The translations under genes and the position numbers were made by a program. 64,000 nucleotides of DNA from an uncultured Anderseniella sp. (GTDB taxonomy: Bacteria > Pseudomonadota > Alphaproteobacteria > Rhizobiales > Aestuariivirgaceae), in the NCBI GenBank assembly GCA_947488295.1, contig CANKYU010000002.1, forward strand, positions 744,001-808,000, read 5' to 3'. The notes under the pieces were generated by a model. That model was not told the DNA's origin and did no database searches. It worked only from the letters and a program-made list of their open reading frames with translations. Positions within the stretch are counted from its first letter, which is position 1, and the number at the start of each line of letters is the position of its first letter. Below are positions 17,172 to 25,170 of this stretch, piece by piece.

Positions 17172-18644
17172 TCAGTTGAGCAGCTTGTTGGGCAGCCACA
17201 TGGCCAGTTGCGGGAAGCTCATGACCAGTCCGAGGCCGATCAGCTGCAGAAACACAAATGGAATGATGCCGCGATAGATCTGTTCGATCTTGATTGACTT
17301 CGGCGCCACGGCTTTCATGTAGAACAGGGCGAATCCAAACGGCGGGGTCAGGAACGACGTCTGCAGGTTCACCGCCAGCAGGATGGCAAACCAGTACACC
17401 ACATCCTGCTTGGCAACGTGATCTCCGAAGTCGAGCAGGCCGATAATCGGTGAAAATACAGGCAGCACGATCAGCGTGATCTCGATCCAGTCAAAGAAGA
17501 ACCCGAGGAAAAAGACGATTGCCATCAGCAGGAACAGCAATCCCCACGAGCCAAGCCCCAGTGAATCGACCAGGTGAATGACAATGTCATCGCCGCCCAG
17601 CGACCGGAACACGAACGAGAACAGTGTGGCGCCAATGAAAATGCCGAACAGCATGCCGTTGGTCAGTGCAGCACGGTAGACGACCTGGGTGAGAACACCC
17701 CAGTAACCGGTCAGTCTTTCCATGAAGGACATGCCTTCAATCTTGTCACCCAGATCAACATCCGCCTGGCCTTCGAACCGCATTTCCGGAACACCCAGTG
17801 ACGGCAGCAAAACGAGATTGACGAAGGCCAGCAGGATGGCGCCCATGGCACCGACACCGGCAGCTTCGGTTGGCGTTGCAAAACCGCCCAGAATTGACCC
17901 CAGCACCAGTACAATCAACACCAGCGGCGGGATGAAGCTGCGCAGCACCATAACCGCTACACCAAGCAGGGTTTGCGGTCCCATATCGCTGGGCAGCTTG
18001 GGCGCCAGCTCCTTGTTAACGGTGCAGCGCGTCATGATGTAAATGCAGTACATGACCGACAGCATGAAACCGGGAATGACCGCGGCGACAAACAGGTTAC
18101 CGACCGACCGGCCCAGCAAATCGGCCATGATGACCAGCATGATCGAAGGCGGGATCAGAATGCCCAGCGTGCCTGATGCAGCAATGGTACCGGTTGACAA
18201 TGTGGCGGCATAGCCGCGGTTTTGCATCACCGGCAAGGCGAGCAATGTCATCATGACGACAGAGGCGCCGATGATACCGGTCGTGGCGGCCAGGATGGTT
18301 CCCATCAGGGTCACGGCCAGCGCAAGGCCACCGGGCACCCGGCGCAACAGCACCTGCAGGCAGTTGAGAAGGTCGCGCGCGACGCCGGATCGTTCCAGCA
18401 TGGTGCCCATAAAGATGAACATCGGTATCGCGGTGAGAATCAGATTTTCAGCTATGGCGCCGAAAATGCGTGATGGAATGGCACCGAACTGCGGCCAGTC
18501 GAACAACCAGGGATCGATCAGGATGGCCAGAAAGGCAAAGCCCAGGCCAATACCGCCCAGCACGAACGCCACCGGATAACCGGAGAAAAGCAATATTGCC
18601 AGGGCTGCGAACATCAGCAGCGGAAGAGACTCGGCGAGCGTCAT
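17172..18644 (-). CDS. dctM: TRAP transporter large permease (DctM)
   Basis: 490 residues with 12 or more hydrophobic segments and the DctM hallmarks: VFVLGGIGLGFAFL near the N-terminus, the AIPMFIFMGTMLERSG segment, and the GTLGILIPPSIMLVI motif. It is longer than the ~430-residue C4-dicarboxylate type, with a soluble insertion around 290-320 (EMRFEGQADVDLGDKIEG), as in the mannitol/chloroaromatic/keto-acid branch. It carries the Na+-coupled transport step. Its start is 2 nt from the small-permease stop. Confidence 0.95.
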   Translation of the reverse strand: MTLAESLPLLMFAALAILLFSGYPVAFVLGGIGLGFAFLAILIDPWLFDWPQFGAIPSRIFGAIAENLILTAIPMFIFMGTMLERSGVARDLLNCLQVLLRRVPGGLALAVTLMGTILAATTGIIGASVVMMTLLALPVMQNRGYAATLSTGTIAASGTLGILIPPSIMLVIMADLLGRSVGNLFVAAVIPGFMLSVMYCIYIMTRCTVNKELAPKLPSDMGPQTLLGVAVMVLRSFIPPLVLIVLVLGSILGGFATPTEAAGVGAMGAILLAFVNLVLLPSLGVPEMRFEGQADVDLGDKIEGMSFMERLTGYWGVLTQVVYRAALTNGMLFGIFIGATLFSFVFRSLGGDDIVIHLVDSLGLGSWGLLFLLMAIVFFLGFFFDWIEITLIVLPVFSPIIGLLDFGDHVAKQDVVYWFAILLAVNLQTSFLTPPFGFALFYMKAVAPKSIKIEQIYRGIIPFVFLQLIGLGLVMSFPQLAMWLPNKLLN

Positions 18645-18646
18645 GA

Positions 18647-19210
18647 CTAAATGTCTCCCCCAACCGTCTCGGCAATCCTGTCATCCGGCAGCTTGCCGAG
18701 AAAACCTGCGGTGGATTTGATGAATTGTGAAATACCGGCAAGGCCGAGCAAAACGAACAGGATCGGCAAAGCGGATTTCAATAACCAGATATGCGACAGC
18801 CCGATCACCGACTTCGACGCCTCGCCTTCGTAAAACGAAGCCAGCGCGTAGCTGTAGCAGTAATAACCGGCCACAACCGAATATGAGATGAGGAAGAACA
18901 GACAGCCAAACATCTCGATGGCGTATTTCACCTTGAGCGGAAGCTTGTCCCTGACCAGGTCAATGCGAACATGACCCTGCTTGGTATAGGTGTAGCCGAT
19001 CAGCAGCGCGAACAGAAAAGTGTGCAGCCAGTATTCGAACTCCTGCACCATTGTCGAGTTCAGGCCGAACGGTTTCGGCACACCGAAGTACCGCGACAGG
19101 ACATCGTAGCAAACCACGACGACCAGCGCCAAACCGCACCACATCCCAATCCTGGCAATAAACTCAAGCGTCCGGTCTATGCCGCCGCTTAACCTCAGTA
19201 GTCCACCCAC
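18647..19210 (-). CDS. dctQ: TRAP transporter small permease (DctQ)
   Basis: 187 residues with four transmembrane helices (around GLALVVVVCYDVLS, FLFALLIGYTY, MFGCLFFLISYSVVAGYY and the C-terminal LPILFVLLGLAG) and the conserved charged loop HVRIDLVRDKLP between helices two and three. It forms the integral membrane unit with DctM. It is 2 nt upstream of dctM and 116 nt downstream of dctP, with a strong hairpin in that gap. Confidence 0.93.
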   Translation of the reverse strand: MGGLLRLSGGIDRTLEFIARIGMWCGLALVVVVCYDVLSRYFGVPKPFGLNSTMVQEFEYWLHTFLFALLIGYTYTKQGHVRIDLVRDKLPLKVKYAIEMFGCLFFLISYSVVAGYYCYSYALASFYEGEASKSVIGLSHIWLLKSALPILFVLLGLAGISQFIKSTAGFLGKLPDDRIAETVGGDI

Positions 19211-19260
19211 AGCCCTGCCCTCTAGAAGCGATCATGGTTTTGATAAAACCGAAACCAATA

Positions 19261-19304
19261 TCCGGCCCGGTGACATCGCTCGTCGCGTCGAACACCGGGC
19301 CGGA
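19261..19304 (-). promoter_or_regulatory. Intercistronic hairpin between dctP and dctQ
   Basis: Perfect 12-bp arms TCCGGCCCGGTG (19261-19272) and CACCGGGCCGGA (19293-19304) with a 20-nt loop. There is no U-tract on the transcribed side, so it more likely protects or partly terminates the upstream dctP message, allowing excess binding protein over permeases. Confidence 0.7.
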
Positions 19305-19326
19305 AAGTTTGTCAGCCTGTATCAGC

Positions 19327-20367
19327 CTACTTCAAATAGCCGAGGTTTTTCCAGTCTGCATATTCGCTGCGGAATTTCTGCAGGTTGTCCCAGGCTTCCT
19401 TGAATGCAGGATCGCCGGCAGCGATTTCCACAACCAGGCCTTCCCAGGTTTCCTTGAGCTTGGCCAGATCTTCATCCGACCAGGTGTGAACGGTAACACC
19501 CTTGGACTTCAGTTCGGCAAGAGCCGCACCCTGGATGTATTCACCTTCGGCCATACCCAGCGCGTAGTTGGCGAGGCATGCGACTTCAATGATCTTCTTC
19601 TGCTGATCGGTCATGGAGTTCCACTTGTCCATGTTGATCATCAGCTCAAACGAGGTTGCCTGCTGATGCCAGCCGGGGAAGTAGTAGTGCTTGGCGATCT
19701 GGTAGAAGCCGAGGTTCAGGTCGATGGCAGGCATCGAAAACTCGGTTGCGTCAATGGTACCGCGCTCGAGAGCCGGATAAATGTCGGCAGCGCCAAGCAA
19801 CTGAGTGTCGACACCAAGCTTCTGCATCACCTTCGCACCCAGGCCGAAGAAACGCATCTTCTTGCCCTTCAGGTCATCGATGGACTTGAGCGGCTCACGG
19901 AACCAGCCCGAAGCTTCCGGTGCAATAACACCGCAGATGATGGAGTGGATGTTGTGCTTGGCATAAACCTTCTGCATCAGCTTCTCGCCATCACCATGCA
20001 GCAGCCATGCACCGTATTCACGCGCATCCGGCCCAAATGGCACAGCGGAGAACAGGGCCAGCGACGGTTCCTTGCCCTGCCAGTAACCGGGTGTCGACCA
20101 GGCTGCATCAACGGAACCGTTCTTCACAGCGTCGAAAACTTCCAGCGCCGGCACCAGTGCGCCTGGCTCAAAGTACTTGATCTGCACTTCACCGCCGGAC
20201 ATGCCATTGATGTTGGCTTCCAGTTTTTTACCCAGCGTACCCAGCTGGGTCAGGCTCGACGGATAGGTCGACGCCATCTTGAGGCGAATTGGATCAGCCG
20301 TTGCACTGACTGCCGACATGGCAACCATGGATGCACCGACAACTGCGGCGGTAAACAACTTTTTCAT
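19327..20367 (-). CDS. dctP: TRAP transporter substrate-binding protein (DctP, TakP/FcbT1-like)
   Basis: 346 residues from the ATG at 20367; the ATG at 20388 is rejected because it would put the GGGAGGAAT ribosome site inside the gene. A Sec signal (MKKLFTAAVVGAS...SATA) precedes the mature periplasmic protein. The conserved ligand Arg lies in EASGWFREPLKSI, and the GLGAKVMQKLGV and FSMPAIDLNLGFYQIAKHYYFPG segments place it with TakP-like proteins that bind 2-oxo acids or aromatic acids. Exact ligand unknown. First gene of dctPQM. Confidence 0.94.
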   Translation of the reverse strand: MKKLFTAAVVGASMVAMSAVSATADPIRLKMASTYPSSLTQLGTLGKKLEANINGMSGGEVQIKYFEPGALVPALEVFDAVKNGSVDAAWSTPGYWQGKEPSLALFSAVPFGPDAREYGAWLLHGDGEKLMQKVYAKHNIHSIICGVIAPEASGWFREPLKSIDDLKGKKMRFFGLGAKVMQKLGVDTQLLGAADIYPALERGTIDATEFSMPAIDLNLGFYQIAKHYYFPGWHQQATSFELMINMDKWNSMTDQQKKIIEVACLANYALGMAEGEYIQGAALAELKSKGVTVHTWSDEDLAKLKETWEGLVVEIAAGDPAFKEAWDNLQKFRSEYADWKNLGYLK

Positions 20368-20517
20368 GTGCAGATTCCTCCCTAGCACGTTTCACACTTC
20401 ACACTCCGCCCGATCTTGAGTGACGGGCGTCAGTCAAAAGGTATTCCCAGTCTTCAATCCAGCCTGCCCCCGACACAAGGCCAGCCTTCCGGTAGGCGAC
20501 ACCATTGGCATCGACGT

Positions 20518-20571
20518 AATTGGACAATTAACTTGACCAATTTGCAAGACCCTTGTTTGATCTATGTCAAA
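20518..20571. promoter_or_regulatory. Candidate operators in the dctP/GntR divergent promoter
   Basis: Two dyads lie just upstream of the GntR gene. AATTGG (20518-20523) mirrors CCAATT (20537-20542), the half-sites recalling the PdhR-type box ATTGGT-n3-ACCAAT but with wider spacing. TTTGA (20556-20560) mirrors TCAAA (20567-20571). Control by the adjacent regulator is inferred from location. Confidence 0.45.
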
Positions 20572-20601
20572 TTTGATGAATTAACAGCGAGATGAGGTCG
20601 A

Positions 20602-21369
20602 ATGTTTCACCCTGTCGGGCAGGAACGGGTATCTGCAGAAATCGTACACCAGATCGAACGGTTGATACTGGAAGGCGTGCTTCGCCCCGGCGACCGGCTG
20701 CCGGCCGAACGTGACCTGACCGGTGAGTTCGGGGTTTCACGGCCCACTTTGCGCGAGGCACTTGGACAGCTGGAAGCATCAGGACTGCTGACCGCGAGGC
20801 AGGGCGGCGGCACTTATGTAGCCAATGTCATGCACTCCATTTTCGGAGAACCGATTATTGGCCTGTTCGGCAAACACGAGAAAGCCACCGGGGATTATCT
20901 GGAGTTCAGGGAAGGCGTTGAGGCGATGGCTGCACGCTGGGCATCCCTCAGAGCAACGAGCGCTGATCATGACATTCTGACCTCGATCATGCAGCGCATG
21001 GAAATCGCGCATGAGAAGGAAGACCCCGATGAGGAAGCCCAACTGGACGTGGAACTCCACATCGCGGTGAGCGACGCCAGCCATAACATCGTGATGATCC
21101 AGTCGCTGCGCTCGATCTACAATCTTCTGGAACACGGTGTCTTCTACAACCGTTACCTGCTGTATGGGCACAAGGGCGGTCGCGATGCACTTCTTGAACA
21201 ACACCGCGCCATCTATGACGGGGTCATGGCCCGCGATCCGGACCGGGCCGAGGCGGCGGTCAGGGCCCACATGAAGTCAGTTGGTGCGGCGTGGCGTGAA
21301 AGCGACGCGGAGGCCGCCAGAAATCAAACCGCCGAACGCCGTCTCAACCGGCACAACATCCGGAAGTAG
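20602..21369 (+). CDS. FadR-subfamily GntR transcriptional regulator (FCD domain)
   Basis: 255 residues: an N-terminal winged helix (VHQIERLILEGVLRPGDRLP, then FGVSRPTLREALGQLEASGLL and the wing RQGGGTYV) and a helical FCD effector domain from about 95 to 235 with metal-ligand candidates D150-E151-x-H153 and the two later conserved His (EQHRAIYDG and RAHM). Overall it resembles PdhR/LldR, which sense pyruvate or lactate. Divergent from dctPQM, so it probably represses that transporter in response to the imported acid. Confidence 0.92.
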   Translation: MFHPVGQERVSAEIVHQIERLILEGVLRPGDRLPAERDLTGEFGVSRPTLREALGQLEASGLLTARQGGGTYVANVMHSIFGEPIIGLFGKHEKATGDYLEFREGVEAMAARWASLRATSADHDILTSIMQRMEIAHEKEDPDEEAQLDVELHIAVSDASHNIVMIQSLRSIYNLLEHGVFYNRYLLYGHKGGRDALLEQHRAIYDGVMARDPDRAEAAVRAHMKSVGAAWRESDAEAARNQTAERRLNRHNIRK

Positions 21370-21376
21370 GCCGCCA

Positions 21377-22012
21377 ATGCCGTTGCAGAACAGAGTGAGG
21401 CCCGACGGCGAAATTGTCATCTCGCCGGCGCGCGGGATGCTGATGGGCAACCGCGGCGGCAAGCTGCATGACCCTGCAACACAGACCCTGATCAGGACGC
21501 AGAGTTCCAGGCAGTGGATAACCTGCGTGCTGGACTTCAAGTCCCGGCAGCGTCAGGTGATGGGGAACGGATATACGGAACTGTTCTTCATGGATGAAGT
21601 CACCGCGCTGGCGGCCGGCCACAGGCCGTGCTTTGAATGCCGGCGCAAGGATGCGGTTTCGTTCCAGGCAGCATGGAAAGCCTCGCAGGTACTGGCCGTG
21701 GCGCCGTCCGCGCCTGACATGGACCGGGCGCTGTCTGTTGAACGACGTGCAAAAGGTGGCGCGAAAATCACCTGGGCAGCCAGGCCTGACAGTTTGCCGG
21801 ACGGCGCAATGGTTCGTGTCGGCGAGCAGCTCATGGCCGTGCGCGGGCGGAAATTCCTGCCATGGGCGGCGTCCGGATATGGCGCGCCCGTACCTCTTGA
21901 TCTGAATATCGCAGTTGAGGTTTTGACACCGCCGACAATCGCGCGCATTTTGCACGCGGGTTATCAACCGATCTGGCATCCAAGCATTGAGCGTGCCGGA
22001 AACAAAATCTAA
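21377..22012 (+). CDS. Conserved protein of unknown function with Ada-like Cys motif
   Basis: 211 residues from the ATG at 21377 (MPLQNRVRPDGEIV), 7 nt after the GntR stop. I do not know an assigned function. The central segment ELFFMDEVTALAAGHRPCFECRR has the same pattern as the second half of the Ada zinc/methyl-transfer domain (FF...A..AG-RPC-x2-CR). The upstream MGNRGGKLHD stretch sits where that domain would carry its first Cys pair but has none, so a full four-Cys zinc site is absent. The C-terminal half has no motif I can name. It may form an operon with the FAH-family gene 13 nt downstream. Confidence 0.75.
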   Translation: MPLQNRVRPDGEIVISPARGMLMGNRGGKLHDPATQTLIRTQSSRQWITCVLDFKSRQRQVMGNGYTELFFMDEVTALAAGHRPCFECRRKDAVSFQAAWKASQVLAVAPSAPDMDRALSVERRAKGGAKITWAARPDSLPDGAMVRVGEQLMAVRGRKFLPWAASGYGAPVPLDLNIAVEVLTPPTIARILHAGYQPIWHPSIERAGNKI

Positions 22013-22025
22013 GAGGCAATCAAAG

Positions 22026-22874
22026 ATGAAGCTTGTACGTTATGGCCGGGCCGGCAAAGAGAAACCGGGCCTGATCGATGGTGATGGAAAACTGCGGGAT
22101 CTGTCGGGACGCATTGCCGACATCACGCCGGACCAGCTGTCGGACAAGGGACTGGCCAAACTCGCCAAGATCAATCCGGCCCGGCTGCCGCTGGTGAAGG
22201 GCAAACCCCGCTTCGGCCCGCCACTCACAGGCGTCGGCAATTTCGTGTGTGTCGGGTTAAACTACACTGACCATGCCGAGGAAACCGGACACCCCATTCC
22301 CACCGAGCCGGTGATCTTCTCCAAGCACACCAGCTGCATTTCGGGTGCCAACGATGATGTGGTTCTGCCCAAAAAATCGGTGAAGACCGACTGGGAAGTG
22401 GAGATCGGATTCGTCATCGGCACGCAGGCCAAAAGTGTTTCGCAGGCCAAGGCATTGAGCCATGTGGCCGGTTACTTCGTGTGCAATGACGTGTCAGAGC
22501 GTGAAAACCAGATCGAGCATGGCGGACAGTGGGTGAAGGGAAAATCACACGACACCTACGGGCCAATCGGCCCCTGGCTGGTGACCCGCGATGAGATTCC
22601 AAACCCGCAGAAGCTCAACCTGTGGTGCGATATCAACGGCGAGCGCATGCAGGACGGCACCACGAAGAACATGATCTTCCCGATCAAGTTCATCGTGTCG
22701 TATCTGTCGCAGTTCATGACGCTTGAGCCGGGTGACATCGTCATCACCGGCACGCCGGCCGGTGTCGGCCTGGGCATGAAGCCGCCGGTGTTCGTGAAGC
22801 CGGGCGACGTCATGGAGCTCGGTATTGACGGGCTTGGGTCACAGCGCCAGACGGTCGTGCGCGGCAAGGTCTGA
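22026..22874 (+). CDS. Fumarylacetoacetate-hydrolase-family protein (ureidoglycolate lyase/diketo-deoxysugar-acid hydrolase type)
   Basis: 282 residues from the ATG at 22026 with GAGG about 11 nt upstream. The FAH catalytic core begins at VCVGLNYTDHAEETG, with metal ligands in DWEVEIGFVIG and the downstream Asp in CNDVSERENQ; the closing TGTPAGVGLG motif is standard. Members cleave C-C bonds of 2,4-diketo acids such as diketo-deoxyfuconate or hydrate ring-cleavage products. Neighbouring TRAP uptake genes would suit catabolism of a sugar acid or aromatic acid, but the substrate is undetermined. Confidence 0.88.
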   Translation: MKLVRYGRAGKEKPGLIDGDGKLRDLSGRIADITPDQLSDKGLAKLAKINPARLPLVKGKPRFGPPLTGVGNFVCVGLNYTDHAEETGHPIPTEPVIFSKHTSCISGANDDVVLPKKSVKTDWEVEIGFVIGTQAKSVSQAKALSHVAGYFVCNDVSERENQIEHGGQWVKGKSHDTYGPIGPWLVTRDEIPNPQKLNLWCDINGERMQDGTTKNMIFPIKFIVSYLSQFMTLEPGDIVITGTPAGVGLGMKPPVFVKPGDVMELGIDGLGSQRQTVVRGKV

Positions 22875-22899
22875 CAGCAAACGGGCGGGACGTCCCGGT

Positions 22900-23994
22900 T
22901 CAGTTCCGCGACGGTCCGCCCTTAAGCCACTCTTCGCAGCCACTGCCGGTTACTTCGTGTAACCCCGAAAACCCGTGCTCATCCAGCCGATGTATCAACC
23001 CCTGCAGGATGTCGGCAATGAGCTGCGGCCCGTGGTAGACCAGTGCCGAATAGAGCTGCAGAAGACTGGCCCCAGCCCGGAGCTTCTGCCAGGCATCTTC
23101 GGCGCTTGCGATACCACCGGCGCCGATCAATGCAAGCTTGCCACCGGTCATGGAGTGCATGCGGGCCAGCTGTATCGTCGACAGCCGAAACAGCGGTGCG
23201 CCGGACAGTCCGCCGGCCTCCTGCTTGTGTTTCGATCGCAGCGGCGGCCGGGAAATTGTCGTGTTGGACACGATAAGCGCATCAACCTTCATTTTCAGGC
23301 AGACCGCCGCAATATCCTCGAGTTCATCCTCGACAAGGTCAGGCGCAATCTTCAGCGCCAGCGGTGCCCGGCGCCCGTCTTCGTCAGCGGCCCCGTCCAG
23401 GGCATCGCGAACCCTGCCGATCAGGATTTCCAGTTCGCCCTTTGACTGCAGGGCGCGCAGGCCCGGGGTGTTGGGTGATGAGATATTGACCGTGATATAG
23501 CTCGCCAGCTTGTTGAACGCAGCCGCACCCAGCGCGTAGTCGGCAATACGGTCATCAGAGTCCTTGTTGGCTCCGAGGTTAACACCGACAATGCCACCAC
23601 GATCACCGCGGTCGGCCAGGCGGCCGAACACCCGCGCATGACCGTGATTGTTGAACCCCATCCGGTTGATCACTGCGGCATCTTCCGGCAGGCGGAACAG
23701 GCGTGGCTTGTCATTTCCCTGTTGCGGGCGCGGTGTCACCGAGCCGATTTCCACAAACCCGAAGCCCAGGCCCAGCATGTCGTCGGGCACTTCGGCGTTC
23801 TTGTCGAAACCGGCTGCAAGACCAAGCGGATTTGGAAAGTCGAGGCCCATACAGTTCACATGCAGCCGCACATCCCTTGCAATGGCGTCCGGTTTCAACA
23901 GGCCCGATTTCAGCGTGGCTATGGTCAGGTCATGAGCGGTTTCCGGGCTGAAGGCATGCAGGACAGGACGCGCCACAGAAAACAGGCGGCTCAT
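22900..23994 (-). CDS. pyrD: Dihydroorotate dehydrogenase (quinone), class 2
   Basis: 364 residues. It oxidises dihydroorotate to orotate with FMN and passes electrons to ubiquinone at the inner membrane. Class 2 features are the N-terminal membrane-contact helices (RPVLHAFSPETAHDLTIATL), the FMN/substrate stretch GFDKNAEVPDDMLGLGFGFVE, INRMGFNNHG, and the catalytic Ser loop NISSPNTPGLR. Its start overlaps the DUF952 gene stop by 4 bp. Confidence 0.97.
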   Translation of the reverse strand: MSRLFSVARPVLHAFSPETAHDLTIATLKSGLLKPDAIARDVRLHVNCMGLDFPNPLGLAAGFDKNAEVPDDMLGLGFGFVEIGSVTPRPQQGNDKPRLFRLPEDAAVINRMGFNNHGHARVFGRLADRGDRGGIVGVNLGANKDSDDRIADYALGAAAFNKLASYITVNISSPNTPGLRALQSKGELEILIGRVRDALDGAADEDGRRAPLALKIAPDLVEDELEDIAAVCLKMKVDALIVSNTTISRPPLRSKHKQEAGGLSGAPLFRLSTIQLARMHSMTGGKLALIGAGGIASAEDAWQKLRAGASLLQLYSALVYHGPQLIADILQGLIHRLDEHGFSGLHEVTGSGCEEWLKGGPSRN

Positions 23995-24335
23995 GGCAGG
24001 TCATCCGGAAACTCATGGTTGCCGGCTTCGTCCAGCGGCAACGGCCAGGACCGCATAACGGCTGACACCGGCAACGCTGCATGAAGATGCGGGAACAGGG
24101 CACCGCCGCGTGATGCTTCCCATTTCAGGGCCGCGCCCAGATCTGCATCGTCAATGGCAAGCAGTACCAGGTTGCTCTGACCCGCAAAATGCCTGGCGGC
24201 CGTTTCGCGCATCTGATCTTCGGTTGAGAAGTGAATGAAACCGTCACGCCTGTCATCGCGCGATCCGGCATACCGGCCGCAGCCGCGTGCGGCATCCCAC
24301 TCGTCCCTGTCGATAATCTTGTAGATGACTGTCAT
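23991..24335 (-). CDS. DUF952-domain protein
   Basis: 114 residues from the ATG at 24335 (MTVIYKIIDRDEW), matching the short DUF952 family; the frame to 24389 adds an unlikely Cys/Arg-rich leader. Conserved features are GFIHFSTEDQMRETAARHFAG, the LEWE-like LKWEASRGGALFPHLHAALP and the terminal acidic turn. The family is structurally related to ADP-ribosyltransferase-like folds but has no settled role. It is translationally coupled to pyrD (4-bp overlap), an arrangement often seen in alphaproteobacteria. Confidence 0.88.
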   Translation of the reverse strand: MTVIYKIIDRDEWDAARGCGRYAGSRDDRRDGFIHFSTEDQMRETAARHFAGQSNLVLLAIDDADLGAALKWEASRGGALFPHLHAALPVSAVMRSWPLPLDEAGNHEFPDDLP

Positions 24336-24500
24336 GCTGGCAGCGAACCTATTCGTCCGACAAACGCAAAACAAGCGGACAATTGACAAGCTTGTGCATG
24401 ACCGACCGTAACGGTAATGTTTTCACCAGATGTTTAAGCAGTCAGGCAGCATTTTCGGGGGGAGCAATTGCAACCGGATGCGCTCCTGGGAGAGACGGCC

Positions 24501-25127
24501 TTGTTTTCACATTCGCAGATCTGGCAGGCCATCGACCGGCTCGCTGAATCAAACGGTATGTCGGCGTCCGGACTGGCCAGGGCAGCGGGACTTGACGCCA
24601 CCTCATTCAACAAGTCGAAGCGCACAACACCGCACGGCAAGCCGCGCTGGCCGACAACCGAAAGCATTGCCAAATGCCTTTCCGCGACCCGCACCAGCCT
24701 GAACGATTTTGCCGGACTGGTAAACGGTGTGCAGCGATTGCAGCGCGCCGTTCCCTGCATTCAACTGTCTGAGGCAAGCGCAAGCAATATGTTTGATGAT
24801 GACGGCCGACCGGCGGGCGACGGCTGGAACCGGATCGAGCTGTTCAACGTCGACGACCCATGCGCCTATGCCCTGCACATTCGTGGCGATGCCATGATGC
24901 CGGTCTATCGTGACGGCGATACGGTTATCGTGTCACCGGCAGCGCCGGTACGGCCCGGTGATGGTGTCGTTGTCAAAACGAGGGATGGTGAGCTGCTGAC
25001 CAGGCGGCTGCTGCGTGACACCGGCGCGACATTTGAGCTTGCCTGTTTCAACCCGCAGCTGCCCGTACTGGTCATTGAGCGCGATGACATTAAATGGATG
25101 GCACGAATCGTCTGGACCAGCCAATAA
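24501..25127 (+). CDS. HTH transcriptional regulator with degenerate S24 (LexA-like) peptidase domain
   Basis: 208 residues from the TTG at 24501, chosen because GGGAGAG lies 6 nt upstream and relatives begin with the SHSQIWQAIDRLA helix; TTG at 24468 is an alternative. The N-terminal HTH (SASGLARAAGLDATSFNKSKR) precedes a linker and an S24 fold. The catalytic Ser motif G-D-S-M reads G-D-A-M, with Ala131 in place of Ser, and the position of the Lys base (LexA K156) is Arg (LLTRRLL, around 168). Both dyad residues are therefore gone, so RecA-stimulated self-cleavage is not expected. No phage genes are adjacent. Confidence 0.85.
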   Translation: MFSHSQIWQAIDRLAESNGMSASGLARAAGLDATSFNKSKRTTPHGKPRWPTTESIAKCLSATRTSLNDFAGLVNGVQRLQRAVPCIQLSEASASNMFDDDGRPAGDGWNRIELFNVDDPCAYALHIRGDAMMPVYRDGDTVIVSPAAPVRPGDGVVVKTRDGELLTRRLLRDTGATFELACFNPQLPVLVIERDDIKWMARIVWTSQ

Positions 25128-25170
25128 ACAGGTTACAAATCCGCTGATGCCGAGGCTGCGTTAAGACCAC

